Below, one piece after another: positions 1-7,651 of a stretch of 8,451 bases of DNA (its first letter is position 1; each line of letters opens with the position of its first letter). The stretch lies in contig CAZYWA010000350.1 in assembly GCA_964650975.1 (NCBI GenBank), positions 1 to 8,451 of the forward strand, written 5' to 3'. The position numbers and the translations under genes were made by a program. The notes beneath the pieces are model-generated. The model saw nothing but the letters and a program-made list of their open reading frames with translations. It did no database searches and had not been told where the DNA came from. The DNA is from CAZYWA01 sp964650975 [NCBI: uncultured bacterium]. Its GTDB lineage: Bacteria; JADJOY01.

Positions 1-642
1 GGCGCGGACGACCTGATCGTTCCGATGCGTGGTGGGAGCCGACGGTCACCGCAGTGGACGTGGGAGATCTTTCAGCGCCACCTGGACATGCTCGAATTTC
101 GTCGCCGGCGCATCCACGACGCGCGGCGCACGTTCATCTCGCTCGCACTCGCGGACGGCGCGCGAAAGGACGTGCTTCGACACGTCACCCACACCGGCAA
201 TGCGGACGTGTTCGACGGCTACTCGACGCTTCCATGGGAAGCGCTGCGCGAGGCCGTCACCTGCCTCCAAATCGAGCACCGCGAGGAGGCTGCGGTGATC
301 GAGATCAATCGCGCGGTCGGTGACCCCGAGCCCCGGACGGGCGGCTCGTTTGGTTCCGCTTTTGGTTCCGCGCTTGGTTCCGGAGGGTCTAAGTCTGTGA
401 AATCACTGGTGCGAGGAGGGGGACTCGAACCCCCACAGCCTTGCGGCCACCAGCCCCTCAAGCTGGCGTGTCTACCAATTCCACCATCCTCGCGAGAACG
501 TCGACGGACTGAGTTGCGCGTGGGTGAGGTGCCCGATCGCGCGGCCCGATCGACTCCAATCGAGCGAGTGTATGTGACGCGTTTTCGGGACGTCAACGCG
601 ATCGAGCCTGCGATCGGGGGGCTATCACCCGTGCATCGCTAG
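1..642 (+). CDS. Tyrosine recombinase (phage-type integrase), C-terminal part, 5' end outside window
   Basis: This is the C-terminal catalytic region of a site-specific tyrosine recombinase, which cuts and rejoins DNA through a phosphotyrosine intermediate. The frame is open from base 1, so the N-terminal core-binding domain, first catalytic Arg and beta-hairpin Lys lie outside the window. Visible are the HxxR box (IHDARRTF, about 112-135), a second His region (RHVTHTGN, 178-201) and the nucleophile Tyr (VFDGYSTLPW, Tyr codon 220-222), with the usual spacing. After about residue 110 homology-like sequence ends: an FGSAFGSALGS repeat is followed by residues that are simply the antisense translation of the tRNA-Leu gene, and the stop is at 640-642. 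The last 80 or so residues are therefore probably not native integrase sequence. Gene position beside the tRNA 3' end suggests it integrated its own element there. The family call is firm; whether the protein is functional is unknown. Confidence 0.8.
   Translation, partial: GADDLIVPMRGGSRRSPQWTWEIFQRHLDMLEFRRRRIHDARRTFISLALADGARKDVLRHVTHTGNADVFDGYSTLPWEALREAVTCLQIEHREEAAVIEINRAVGDPEPRTGGSFGSAFGSALGSGGSKSVKSLVRGGGLEPPQPCGHQPLKLACLPIPPSSRERRRTELRVGEVPDRAARSTPIERVYVTRFRDVNAIEPAIGGLSPVHR
347..382. repeat. Three tandem 12-bp repeats at the integrase 3' end
   Basis: The 9-mer TTGGTTCCG occurs at 350-358, 362-370 and 374-382, exactly 12 bases apart, with variable linking bases. In the integrase frame it gives repeated FGS(A/x) units. 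Its position, about 25 bases from the tRNA-Leu 3' end and the presumed attachment core, matches where integrases and excisionases often have directly repeated arm-type binding sites. The repeat is seen directly; the binding role is inference. It could equally be a low-complexity protein tail. Confidence 0.7.
407..450. other. Candidate attachment site (attL side) in the 3' half of tRNA-Leu
   Basis: Integrases that target tRNA genes usually recombine within the 3' half of the tRNA, so the element lies downstream of the tRNA and the tRNA stays intact. Here the integrase lies on the 3' side of tRNA-Leu and points towards it, the standard geometry. The core should fall in the segment from the encoded CCA through the T arm and variable arm. 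Exact limits cannot be set, because the second copy (attR) would lie left of the window. Confidence 0.4.
407..493 (-). tRNA. tRNA-Leu (anticodon GAG), CCA encoded
   Basis: Read on the minus strand, this folds as a complete class II tRNA. The acceptor stem is GCGAGGA (493-487) paired with TCCTCGC (417-411). Then come a D arm with GTG/CAC stem, an anticodon stem CCAGC/GCTGG (466-462 and 454-450) with loop TTGAGGG, a 15-base variable arm with a GCC/GGC stem (449-435), and a T arm of five G-C pairs around TTCGAGT (434-418). Discriminator A is at 410 and CCA is encoded at 409-407. The anticodon GAG (459-457) reads CUC and CUU leucine codons. The long variable arm and conserved TGGTAGACAC D-loop segment are typical of tRNA-Leu. 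The gene is intact although it abuts an integrase. Confidence 0.97.
567..596 (-). promoter_or_regulatory. Predicted sigma70-type promoter of tRNA-Leu
   Basis: On the minus strand, TTGACG (596-591) and TACACT (572-567) are separated by 18 bases. The -35 box matches five of six consensus bases and the -10 box four of six. Transcription would start near 560, leaving a leader of about 65 bases before the mature tRNA end at 493. No other candidate in the upstream region is as good. It is a prediction from consensus only. Confidence 0.45.
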
Positions 643-681
643 CTGCTGGCGAGAGGCGGCCGGGTCGATCGTGGCCGCTGG

Positions 682-711
682 TTGACGGCCGCACCGGCTC
701 GGGGGGACTAT
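682..711 (+). promoter_or_regulatory. Predicted promoter of the sigma factor/kinase operon
   Basis: TTGACG (682-687) is followed after 18 bases by GACTAT (706-711). The -35 match is strong (five of six) and the -10 match weak (three of six). A start near 718 would give an mRNA that includes the strong ribosome binding site at 742-749 but leaves only about 11 bases before the alternative GTG start at 729. The rest of 494-755 holds only the tRNA promoter and short GC-rich inverted repeats; I see no other gene there. Confidence 0.35.
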
Positions 712-741
712 CGAAGGGTTAGCTGCACGTGTCCATTCCCG

Positions 742-749
742 AAGGAGGT
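742..749 (+). promoter_or_regulatory. Ribosome binding site that decides the sigma factor start
   Basis: AAGGAGGT is a near-perfect anti-16S complement. It lies six bases before an in-frame TTG at 756-758. The upstream GTG at 729 has no comparable site and would put this sequence inside the coding region. This is the main reason to prefer the TTG start. Confidence 0.65.
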
Positions 750-755
750 CGGGCC

Positions 756-1271
756 TTGCCCGCGCTCGACGAGGCATTACCCGAGATTTACGAGGAACTT
801 CGCAGGCTGGCCCGGCGGGTGGGTGGCCGCGGGCAAGATCGAACGGTTCAGGCCACGGCCCTCGTCCACGAGGTGTACCTGAAGCTCGCCGAGCACACGG
901 ACTACACGTTCTCCGAGCGAGCGCAGGTGCTGGGTCTGGCGGCGCGCGCGATGCGCCAGGTGCTGGCCGACCAGGCTCGATCCCGGGGCCGGCACAAGCG
1001 AGGCTCGAACCCGCTGCGCGTGACCTTCGCCGAGGAGCTCGCGGGGATCGGCCCACGGGGAGTCGATGCCGCCGCGCTGCACCAGGCGCTCGATCAGCTC
1101 GAAGCGGTCGATCCGCAGGCGCTGCGAATCGTCGAGCTTCGTTATCTCGCGGGACTCTCCGTCGAGGAGACGGCGGCCTCGCTCGGGATCTCGACGGCCA
1201 CGGTGAAACGCGACAGCGCGGTGGCACGCGCCTTCCTGCTCCGGCAACTGGCCCCCGGCTCACTCGCCTGA
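756..1271 (+). CDS. ECF-type RNA polymerase sigma factor (Sigma70_ECF family, kinase-associated)
   Basis: This is a small alternative sigma factor, which directs RNA polymerase to a specific promoter set. From the TTG start it is 171 residues; from the GTG at 729 it would be 180. The N-terminal helix (ALPEIYEELRRLARR) and region 2 (ATALVHEVYLKLAEH, then RAMRQVLADQARSRGRHKRG) match the family found beside Ser/Thr kinases. Region 4 follows with LEAVDPQALRIVELRYLAGL and a helix-turn-helix (SVEETAASLGISTATVKRDSA). Two aromatic residues usual in the final helix of relatives (KRDW..ARAW) are replaced here (KRDSAVARAF). No anti-sigma gene is present. The stop codon overlaps the start of the kinase gene, so the two are translationally coupled and the kinase is the likely regulator. 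Its target promoters are unknown. Confidence 0.9.
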   Translation: MPALDEALPEIYEELRRLARRVGGRGQDRTVQATALVHEVYLKLAEHTDYTFSERAQVLGLAARAMRQVLADQARSRGRHKRGSNPLRVTFAEELAGIGPRGVDAAALHQALDQLEAVDPQALRIVELRYLAGLSVEETAASLGISTATVKRDSAVARAFLLRQLAPGSLA

Positions 1272-3940
1272 TGGATCCCGAGCGCTGGCAGGTCGTGAAG
1301 GAGCGCTTCGCGGTGGGCGCGGAGCTTCCTGCCGTCGAGCGGGAGCCTTGGCTCGAGGAGCTCGCGGCCAACGATCCGGAGGTCGCGAGAGAGGTGCGCT
1401 CGCTCTTGGGTGCGCACGAGGCACCGGGCGAGCCGCTCGAGGAGCTCCGCGTCGCGGGCGATCAGACCCGCGCCACCGGCTCGTGGGTCGGTCGCCGCAT
1501 CGGCCCGTACGAGATCGTGCGTCTGGTGGGCGAGGGCGGCATGGGTGCGGTGTTCCTGGCCGAGCGCATCGACGAGGAGTTCCGCCACCGGGTCGCGGTC
1601 AAGGTGCTGCGCGCGCCGTTCCCTTCGGAGGAGCTGGTGGCGCGCTTCCGCATCGAGCGCCAGGCGCTGGCGCAGCTCAATCACCCGAACATCGCGCGGC
1701 TGCTCGACGGCGGCACGACGGCCGAGGGCTGGCCGTACCTGGTGATGGAGTACGTGGAAGGCCGCCCGATCGACGAGTATTGCGACCGCGAGGGCCTGTC
1801 GCTCGCTCGGCGCATCCGGCTCTTCCTGCACGTGTGCGGCGCGGTCGAGCACGCGCATCGCAGCTTCGTGGTGCATCGCGATCTCAAGCCGTCGAACATC
1901 CTGGTCACCGAGCAGGGCCACGTGCGGCTGCTCGATTTCGGCATCGCCAAGATCGTGGGCGATACCGAGGGCGCGGCGGGCGTCACCCGCACCACCGATC
2001 GGGTGCTCACTCCCGAGTTCGCGAGCCCGGAGCAGATCCAGGGCGGGCCGATCACCGTCGCGACCGACGTCTACGGCCTGGGGCTGCTCTTCTACCGGCT
2101 GCTCACCGGCGAGCATCCGCACACGTTCGCGAGCTCGACGCCGCTCGAGATCGAGCGCGCGGTGTGCGATCGCCCGCCCACGCGGCCCAGCAGCCGCGCG
2201 GCGGAGAGGGGCACGCAGGCCTCGATTCCCGCGCGCGCGCTGGTCGGGGATCTGGACAACGTGGCGCTCATGGCGTTGCGGAAGGAGCCCGAGCGTCGCT
2301 ACGCGACCGCCGCGGCGCTGGCCGACGATTTGCGCCGCTATCTCGATCAGCTGCCGGTGGCCGCGCGCGGCGATTCGTTCCGTTACCGGGCGTCGCGCTT
2401 CGTGCAGCGGAACCGGGTCGCGGTGGTCGCGAGCGCGGCGGTGATCCTATCGCTGGTGGTCGGGCTCGCGGTGGCGGCGCGCCAGGCGCATCGCGCGGCG
2501 GTGTCCGGTGCGCAAGCGCAGCACCGTTTCGACGAGCTGCGCTCTCTGGCGCGCTCGATGCTCTACGAGCTGCACGACGGGATCGAGCGCTTGCCCGGTT
2601 CGACTCCGGTGCGCGAGCAGCTGGTGGCCCGCGCCAGCGAGTACCTGGACGGGCTCGAGCGCGAGGCCGGCGACGACCCCGGGCTGCTCTTCGACCTCGC
2701 CTCGGCCTACCAGCGAGTCGCGGATCTGCGCGGCAATCCGGCCCTCGCGAATCTCGGCGACGTGGACGGCGCGCTGGCGAGCTACGGCAAGGCGAGCCGG
2801 GCCGTCGAGCGGCTGCTGGCGCTCAGGCCCGACGATCGCGGCGCGCGCTTCGAGCGCGCACGCATCGAGCGAGGCACCGGCGACGTGCTCTTCTGGACCG
2901 GCGCCACCGACCGGGCGCTGGCACCGTACAACCGAGCCCTCGCGGAATATCGCGCGCTCGCGGCGAGCGACCCGTCGGACGCAGCGGCGCGCGAGGAGGC
3001 GGGGCGTACCCTGGTGGCGCTCGCGTCCTATTCGTTCTGGAACGGCGACCACCCGCAGAGCCTCGCCCAGGCGCGCGAGGCCCGCGAGCTGCTGGCGCCG
3101 ATCGTCGGGAGCTCCGACGAGGATCTGGCGTTCCGCGCGGCGCTCGATCTCGGCTCGGCGTGGACGCTGACCGGCGAGGAGCTCTCGTGGAACGATCGCG
3201 CGGTCGAGTCCGAGCAGGCGTTCGGCGAGGCGATCCCGCGGCTCGAGGCGCTCTTCCGCACGCGTCCCGACGACGGCGAGGTGGCGCACGCGCTCTTCAA
3301 CGCGCGCCTCAAGGCGGGCGACAACCTGGGCGACCGGGGCCGCACCGAGGATCGCCTCGCGCACTACCGCGCCGCTCTCGAGGTCGCCACTCGCGCGGCG
3401 TCCACGGACCCTCAAAACGAGCGCACCCGTCGCGACGCCTCGCTGGCGCACGCGACCCTCGGCGATGCTTTTCTCGAGGCGAAACGTTTCGACGAGGCGC
3501 ACGTCGAGTACCAGGCGAATCTCGAGCTTCTCGAGGCGCTGGGCCGGAGCAGCACCGGCAACCGCGAGCTGGCGCGCGATCTCGCCAACGCGGAGCGCCG
3601 GCTCGCACTGCTCGACATCGAACGCGGCAATCCGGAGGAGGCACGTGCGCGCCTCGAGCGGCTGGTGGCGGTGCGCGAGCAGCTCGCGGACGCCGACCGC
3701 GCCAACGGCATGAGTCAGCGCGACCTGCCGAGCGACGTGGGCACGCTCGCCCAAGCGATCGACGCGGTGGCGGCCCGTCAGAGCGACGAGGCCGCCGTGG
3801 CGACGCGATCCGCCGCGTGCCAGGAGTGGCGTCGCGCGAACGATCTCTGGAACGCGCTCGAGACGCGCGGAATGCTCCAGCCTTTCGACCAGAGCGAGCG
3901 CACCCGAGCGCAGACCGCGCTCCGCGATTGCGATCGCTAG
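1271..3940 (+). CDS. Transmembrane serine/threonine protein kinase with TPR-like C-terminal domain
   Basis: This 889-residue Hanks-type kinase should phosphorylate Ser/Thr residues of cytoplasmic proteins. The N-terminal segment (1-70: PERWQVVKERF, then EVRSLLGAHE) is the one common to kinases encoded with ECF sigma factors. The kinase domain spans about 80-360. It has the glycine loop GEGGMG (87-92), ATP-anchoring Lys111 in VAVKV, helix-C Glu129, the catalytic loop HRDLKPSN (Asp204), the DFG motif (222-224) and SPE (252-254), so all catalytic residues are present. One hydrophobic segment (about 383-402, after RNR) crosses the membrane. The rest (about 420-830) is Ala/Leu/Arg/Glu-rich helical repeat sequence resembling six or seven degenerate TPRs, probably outside the cytoplasm as a sensor or protein-binding part. 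The gene starts within the sigma factor stop (TGATG), so coupled translation is likely. The substrate is probably the sigma factor, by analogy with known kinase/ECF pairs; this is not shown by the sequence. Confidence 0.93.
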   Translation: MDPERWQVVKERFAVGAELPAVEREPWLEELAANDPEVAREVRSLLGAHEAPGEPLEELRVAGDQTRATGSWVGRRIGPYEIVRLVGEGGMGAVFLAERIDEEFRHRVAVKVLRAPFPSEELVARFRIERQALAQLNHPNIARLLDGGTTAEGWPYLVMEYVEGRPIDEYCDREGLSLARRIRLFLHVCGAVEHAHRSFVVHRDLKPSNILVTEQGHVRLLDFGIAKIVGDTEGAAGVTRTTDRVLTPEFASPEQIQGGPITVATDVYGLGLLFYRLLTGEHPHTFASSTPLEIERAVCDRPPTRPSSRAAERGTQASIPARALVGDLDNVALMALRKEPERRYATAAALADDLRRYLDQLPVAARGDSFRYRASRFVQRNRVAVVASAAVILSLVVGLAVAARQAHRAAVSGAQAQHRFDELRSLARSMLYELHDGIERLPGSTPVREQLVARASEYLDGLEREAGDDPGLLFDLASAYQRVADLRGNPALANLGDVDGALASYGKASRAVERLLALRPDDRGARFERARIERGTGDVLFWTGATDRALAPYNRALAEYRALAASDPSDAAAREEAGRTLVALASYSFWNGDHPQSLAQAREARELLAPIVGSSDEDLAFRAALDLGSAWTLTGEELSWNDRAVESEQAFGEAIPRLEALFRTRPDDGEVAHALFNARLKAGDNLGDRGRTEDRLAHYRAALEVATRAASTDPQNERTRRDASLAHATLGDAFLEAKRFDEAHVEYQANLELLEALGRSSTGNRELARDLANAERRLALLDIERGNPEEARARLERLVAVREQLADADRANGMSQRDLPSDVGTLAQAIDAVAARQSDEAAVATRSAACQEWRRANDLWNALETRGMLQPFDQSERTRAQTALRDCDR

Positions 3941-3997
3941 TCGGCGCCCGGCCGGCCGAGTGGTGGGTGCGCGCGAATTCGCGCTTCCGGCTTCCGC
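3941..3997. terminator. Convergent intergenic region with inverted repeats; possible weak terminator
   Basis: The kinase (+) and secG (-) genes converge here. The 57 bases hold an inverted repeat TCGGC/GCCGA (3941-3945, 3955-3959) and a perfect 14-bp palindrome, GCGCGAATTCGCGC (3971-3984). The palindrome can form a five-pair GC stem with an AATT loop. Neither is followed by a real T tract, so intrinsic termination is uncertain, but the location between two gene ends is right for one. Confidence 0.3.
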
Positions 3998-4609
3998 TCA
4001 GGGCGCCGGAGGCGGTGCCGCCGGCTTGTGGCCCGGCGTCGCCGAGTGCTTCGGGCGCGACGGTGTCGGTGCTGCTGGCTTCGACGGCGCAGCCGGTGGC
4101 GCGGGTGCTTCCGCAGCTGGCGTGGGCGGCGGCGCCGGACTCGCTTCGGCTGCGGGCTGGGCCTCGGCGGGAGCCTGCGCTGCCGGCTGCGCCGCGGCCG
4201 GCGCCTCCGCGGCAGCCGGTGCGCCGGCCTGCGCGTCGGGAGTGCCTTCACCCGGCTTGGTCGCGGGGCTCGGTTCGGTGGGCATCGCCGGAAGCGCGCT
4301 CGGTTCCGCGGTCTTCGACGGAGTGGCTGACGCCGCAGCCGGCGCTTCCTCGTCGGGGATCAAGCTCTTGGAGTCGCCGGCGCCCCCGGTGCCGAGGCGC
4401 GCGAGCACCAGCGCCACGACGAAGAAGGCGGTGGCGAATCCCGCCGTGAGCTTGCCCAGGAAACTGCCGGCGCCAGCGGCGCCGAACACGGTCTGGCTCG
4501 AGCCGCCGAACATGGCGCCCATGTCGGCGCCGCGGCCTTGCTGGATGAGAACGATGCCGATCAGGCAGAGCGCGGTCACCACCTGGAGAACGACGAGAGC
4601 GGTGTACAT
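3998..4609 (-). CDS. secG: Preprotein translocase subunit SecG with long Ala/Pro-rich tail
   Basis: SecG is the small auxiliary subunit of the SecYEG channel that exports proteins across the inner membrane. The first 75 or so residues are a standard SecG: membrane segment 1 (about 3-22, VVLQVVTALCLIGIVLIQ), the conserved loop QQGRGADMGAMFGGSSQTVFG in pieces between 23 and 43, GSFLGKLT, and membrane segment 2 (about 54-71). The protein is 203 residues, against roughly 75-120 usually. The extra 125 or so residues are mostly Ala and Pro, with acidic residues in the first part and Lys/His near the end. With the topology known for E. coli SecG the tail would be periplasmic. The start at 4609 is chosen because the family begins with this Met-Tyr-x-hydrophobic segment; GGAG at 4620-4623 is a modest ribosome site. 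It is the last gene of the gap-pgk-tpiA-secG run, a common neighbour order. Confidence 0.92.
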   Translation of the reverse strand: MYTALVVLQVVTALCLIGIVLIQQGRGADMGAMFGGSSQTVFGAAGAGSFLGKLTAGFATAFFVVALVLARLGTGGAGDSKSLIPDEEAPAAASATPSKTAEPSALPAMPTEPSPATKPGEGTPDAQAGAPAAAEAPAAAQPAAQAPAEAQPAAEASPAPPPTPAAEAPAPPAAPSKPAAPTPSRPKHSATPGHKPAAPPPAP

Positions 4610-4653
4610 GAGGTCTCTTCTCCGAATCGGGCCGCGCGGAATGCCGCGGGTCG

Positions 4654-5412
4654 CTACTTCGCCGCGAGAACGATCGCCTCGAAGGCCGCGGGATCGAGGC
4701 TGGCGCCACCGACGAGGGCACCGTCGATGTTGGGCTGGGAAAGCAACGAGTTGGCGTTTTCGGCCTTTACGCTGCCACCATACTGGATTCGCGTGGTGCT
4801 GGCGCGCTGCGAGCCGAAGAGATCGCCGAGCCAGCCGCGCAGCTTGGCGTGGACGTCCTCGGCTTGCTCGGGTGTCGCCGTGCGCCCGGTGCCGATCGCC
4901 CAGACGGGTTCGTAGGCGATCACCAGGCCGGGAGCACCGTCGGCGGCGAGATCCGCGAGACCGCCGCGAATCTGCGCCTCGATCACCGCGTCGGTGCGGC
5001 CCGCCTCGCGCTCCGCGAGCGTCTCTCCGACGCACACGATCGGCACCAAACCGGCCGCCGAAGCCGCGCGCAGCTTCTTCGCGACTCCCGCATCGGTCTC
5101 GCCGAAGAACTGGCGGCGCTCGGAGTGGCCGATGATCACGAAGTGACAACCCGCTTCCACGAGCATCGGCGCCGAGATCTCCCCGGTGAAGGCCCCTTTG
5201 GGCTCCTCGTGGAGGTTCTGCGCGCCGAGCCGGATCGCGCTGCCCGCGATCTCGGCGCGCACCACTTCGATGGCGGTGAAGGGTGGCGCCACTCCCACCT
5301 CGACGCCGCTCACGCCGCCGATTCGCTCCCGAAGCGAGCGCGCGAGTGCCCGCGCCTCGGCGGCGCGGCCGTGCATCTTCCAGTTCCCGGCGATGAAGGG
5401 TGTGCGGCTCAT
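4654..5412 (-). CDS. tpiA: Triosephosphate isomerase
   Basis: This cytoplasmic enzyme interconverts dihydroxyacetone phosphate and glyceraldehyde 3-phosphate in glycolysis and gluconeogenesis. At 252 residues it has the usual length. The substrate-binding motif GNWKMH (9-14, with Asn10 and Lys12), catalytic His96 in IIGHSERR, catalytic Glu168 in AYEPVWAIGTG and the phosphate-binding YGGSV (211-215) and GGASL (235-239) are all present. The ATG at 5412 fits the family start and has GAGG five bases upstream, inside the pgk stop region. Only seven bases separate it from pgk, so translation is probably coupled. The gap to secG is 44 bases. Confidence 0.97.
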   Translation of the reverse strand: MSRTPFIAGNWKMHGRAAEARALARSLRERIGGVSGVEVGVAPPFTAIEVVRAEIAGSAIRLGAQNLHEEPKGAFTGEISAPMLVEAGCHFVIIGHSERRQFFGETDAGVAKKLRAASAAGLVPIVCVGETLAEREAGRTDAVIEAQIRGGLADLAADGAPGLVIAYEPVWAIGTGRTATPEQAEDVHAKLRGWLGDLFGSQRASTTRIQYGGSVKAENANSLLSQPNIDGALVGGASLDPAAFEAIVLAAK

Positions 5413-5419
5413 GATCGCC

Positions 5420-6622
5420 TCAGCTCTTACCGCCCGAGCGGTTCTCGAGCGCGGCGATCCCGGGCAGCTCGATGCCGGAGAGGAACTCGAGCGACGCTCC
5501 GCCCCCGGTCGACACGTGGCTCAGCCGCGAGGTGAAGCCGCCGCGCTCGAGCGCCGCCACCGAGTCGCCGCCGCCGGCGACGGTGAACGCCTTGGCGCTC
5601 GCGACCGCCTCGGCTACGGCGAACGTGCCCTTGGCGAATGCGTCGGTCTCGAACACGCCCATCGGACCGTTCCAGAACACACTCTTGGCGCCCTGGATCA
5701 CACGGCCGAACTCGGCGACCGTTGCGGGTCCGATGTCGACACCGAGCTTGTCGGCCGGAATGTCGGCGCGCCCCACGATCTCGGCGCTCGACGGATCGTC
5801 GATCGCGTATGCGGCGACGTGATCCGACGGCAGATGGATGCCGATCCCGGCCCGCTTCGCATGCTCGAGCACTCCGCGCGCGAAGTCGAGCTTGTCCTCC
5901 TCCACCAGCGACTTCCCCACCGCGACCCCTTGCGCGCGCAGGAACGTGTAGGCCATGGCCCCGCCCACCAGCAGCGCGTCGACCCGCTCGAGGAGCTTCT
6001 CGATCACTTGCACCTTGTCGGAGACCTTGGCGCCGCCCAGGATCGTGACGAACGGGCGATCGAGGGCGCCGCGCAGGAGCTTGCCGAGTGCCTGGATTTC
6101 CTTCTCGACCAGCAGTCCCGCGGCCGCGGCGCCAGCGAGCGGCACCATCCCCGCGGTCGATGCGTGTGCACGATGCATGGTGCCGAAGGCATCGTTCACG
6201 TACAGGTCGCAGAGCTTCGCCAGTGCTTGCGCGAAAGCGGGGTCATTTTTCTCCTCGCCAGCGTGGAATCGCAGATTTTCGAGCAGCAGACAGGTGCCGG
6301 GCGCGAGCGCCGCGACGCGCGCTTCCACTTCGGCGCCCACGCAATCCGGGGCCAGCGGCACCGGCTTACCGAGCAGCTCCGAGAGGCGCGCCGCGACCGG
6401 CGCCAGCGTGTACTTGGGATCGGCCTTGCCCTTCGGCCGGCCCAGGTGGCTCGCGAGCGCGACCCGGCCGCCGCCTTCGAGCAAGCGGCGCAGCGTCGGC
6501 AGCGTCGCCGCGAGCCGCGTGTCGTCGGTGACCTTGCCGCTCTTGATGGGGGCGTTCAGATCGGCGCGCAGGAACACGCGCTTCCCGCGGACGTCGAGAC
6601 CGGCGAGCGTGGGAAGCGTCAC
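5420..6622 (-). CDS. pgk: Phosphoglycerate kinase
   Basis: This cytoplasmic enzyme transfers phosphate from 1,3-bisphosphoglycerate to ADP, the first ATP-yielding step of glycolysis. The 400 residues match the family length. The N-terminal domain shows RADLNAPI (19-26), SHLGRPKG (58-65), ENLRFH (115-120) and NDAFGTMHRAHAST (143-156). The C-terminal nucleotide domain shows LGGAKVSDK (195-203), FWNGPMGVFE (316-325), GGGDS (350-354) and STGGGASLEFL (371-381). Leu replaces the Phe usual in RVDFN. The start is a GTG, ten bases after the gap stop, with no clear ribosome site of its own, so it may depend on translation of gap. Confidence 0.97.
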   Translation of the reverse strand: MTLPTLAGLDVRGKRVFLRADLNAPIKSGKVTDDTRLAATLPTLRRLLEGGGRVALASHLGRPKGKADPKYTLAPVAARLSELLGKPVPLAPDCVGAEVEARVAALAPGTCLLLENLRFHAGEEKNDPAFAQALAKLCDLYVNDAFGTMHRAHASTAGMVPLAGAAAAGLLVEKEIQALGKLLRGALDRPFVTILGGAKVSDKVQVIEKLLERVDALLVGGAMAYTFLRAQGVAVGKSLVEEDKLDFARGVLEHAKRAGIGIHLPSDHVAAYAIDDPSSAEIVGRADIPADKLGVDIGPATVAEFGRVIQGAKSVFWNGPMGVFETDAFAKGTFAVAEAVASAKAFTVAGGGDSVAALERGGFTSRLSHVSTGGGASLEFLSGIELPGIAALENRSGGKS

Positions 6623-6632
6623 GGCGTTTCGC

Positions 6633-7637
<1,005 letters not shown>

Positions 7638-7643
7638 GGTTTT

Positions 7644-7651
7644 CCCTCCCC
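7644..7651 (-). promoter_or_regulatory. Ribosome binding site of gap
   Basis: On the minus strand GGGGAGGG precedes the ATG at 7637 by six bases (AAAACC). It fixes the start at 7637 rather than the in-frame ATG at 7673, and it is the strongest ribosome site of the operon, fitting a highly expressed first gene. Confidence 0.75.

Noticed and set aside
534-616. Several CGATCG / GCGATCG copies as a designed repeat or operator array
   Set aside because: Spacing is irregular, and GATCG-type words are frequent throughout this GC-rich window, including inside coding genes.
656-678. Inverted repeat GCGGCC/GGCCGC as a terminator
   Set aside because: The stem is six pairs with an 11-base loop, has no T tract on either strand, and it directly precedes a predicted promoter.
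2447-3754. 435-codon minus-strand open frame inside the kinase TPR region
   Set aside because: It mirrors codons of the kinase gene, shows Arg/Ala/Val-rich composition and has no upstream signals.
1348-4449. Long open frame of over 1000 codons on the + strand overlapping the kinase gene
   Set aside because: It is the shifted frame of the kinase gene, kept open by high GC. The translation is Arg/Ala/Gly-rich without motifs, and it continues antisense across secG.
4610-5149. N-terminal extension of the secG frame to a start at 5149
   Set aside because: The 180 extra residues are a shifted-frame translation of tpiA, Arg-rich and unlike any SecG. The normal SecG start is at 4609.
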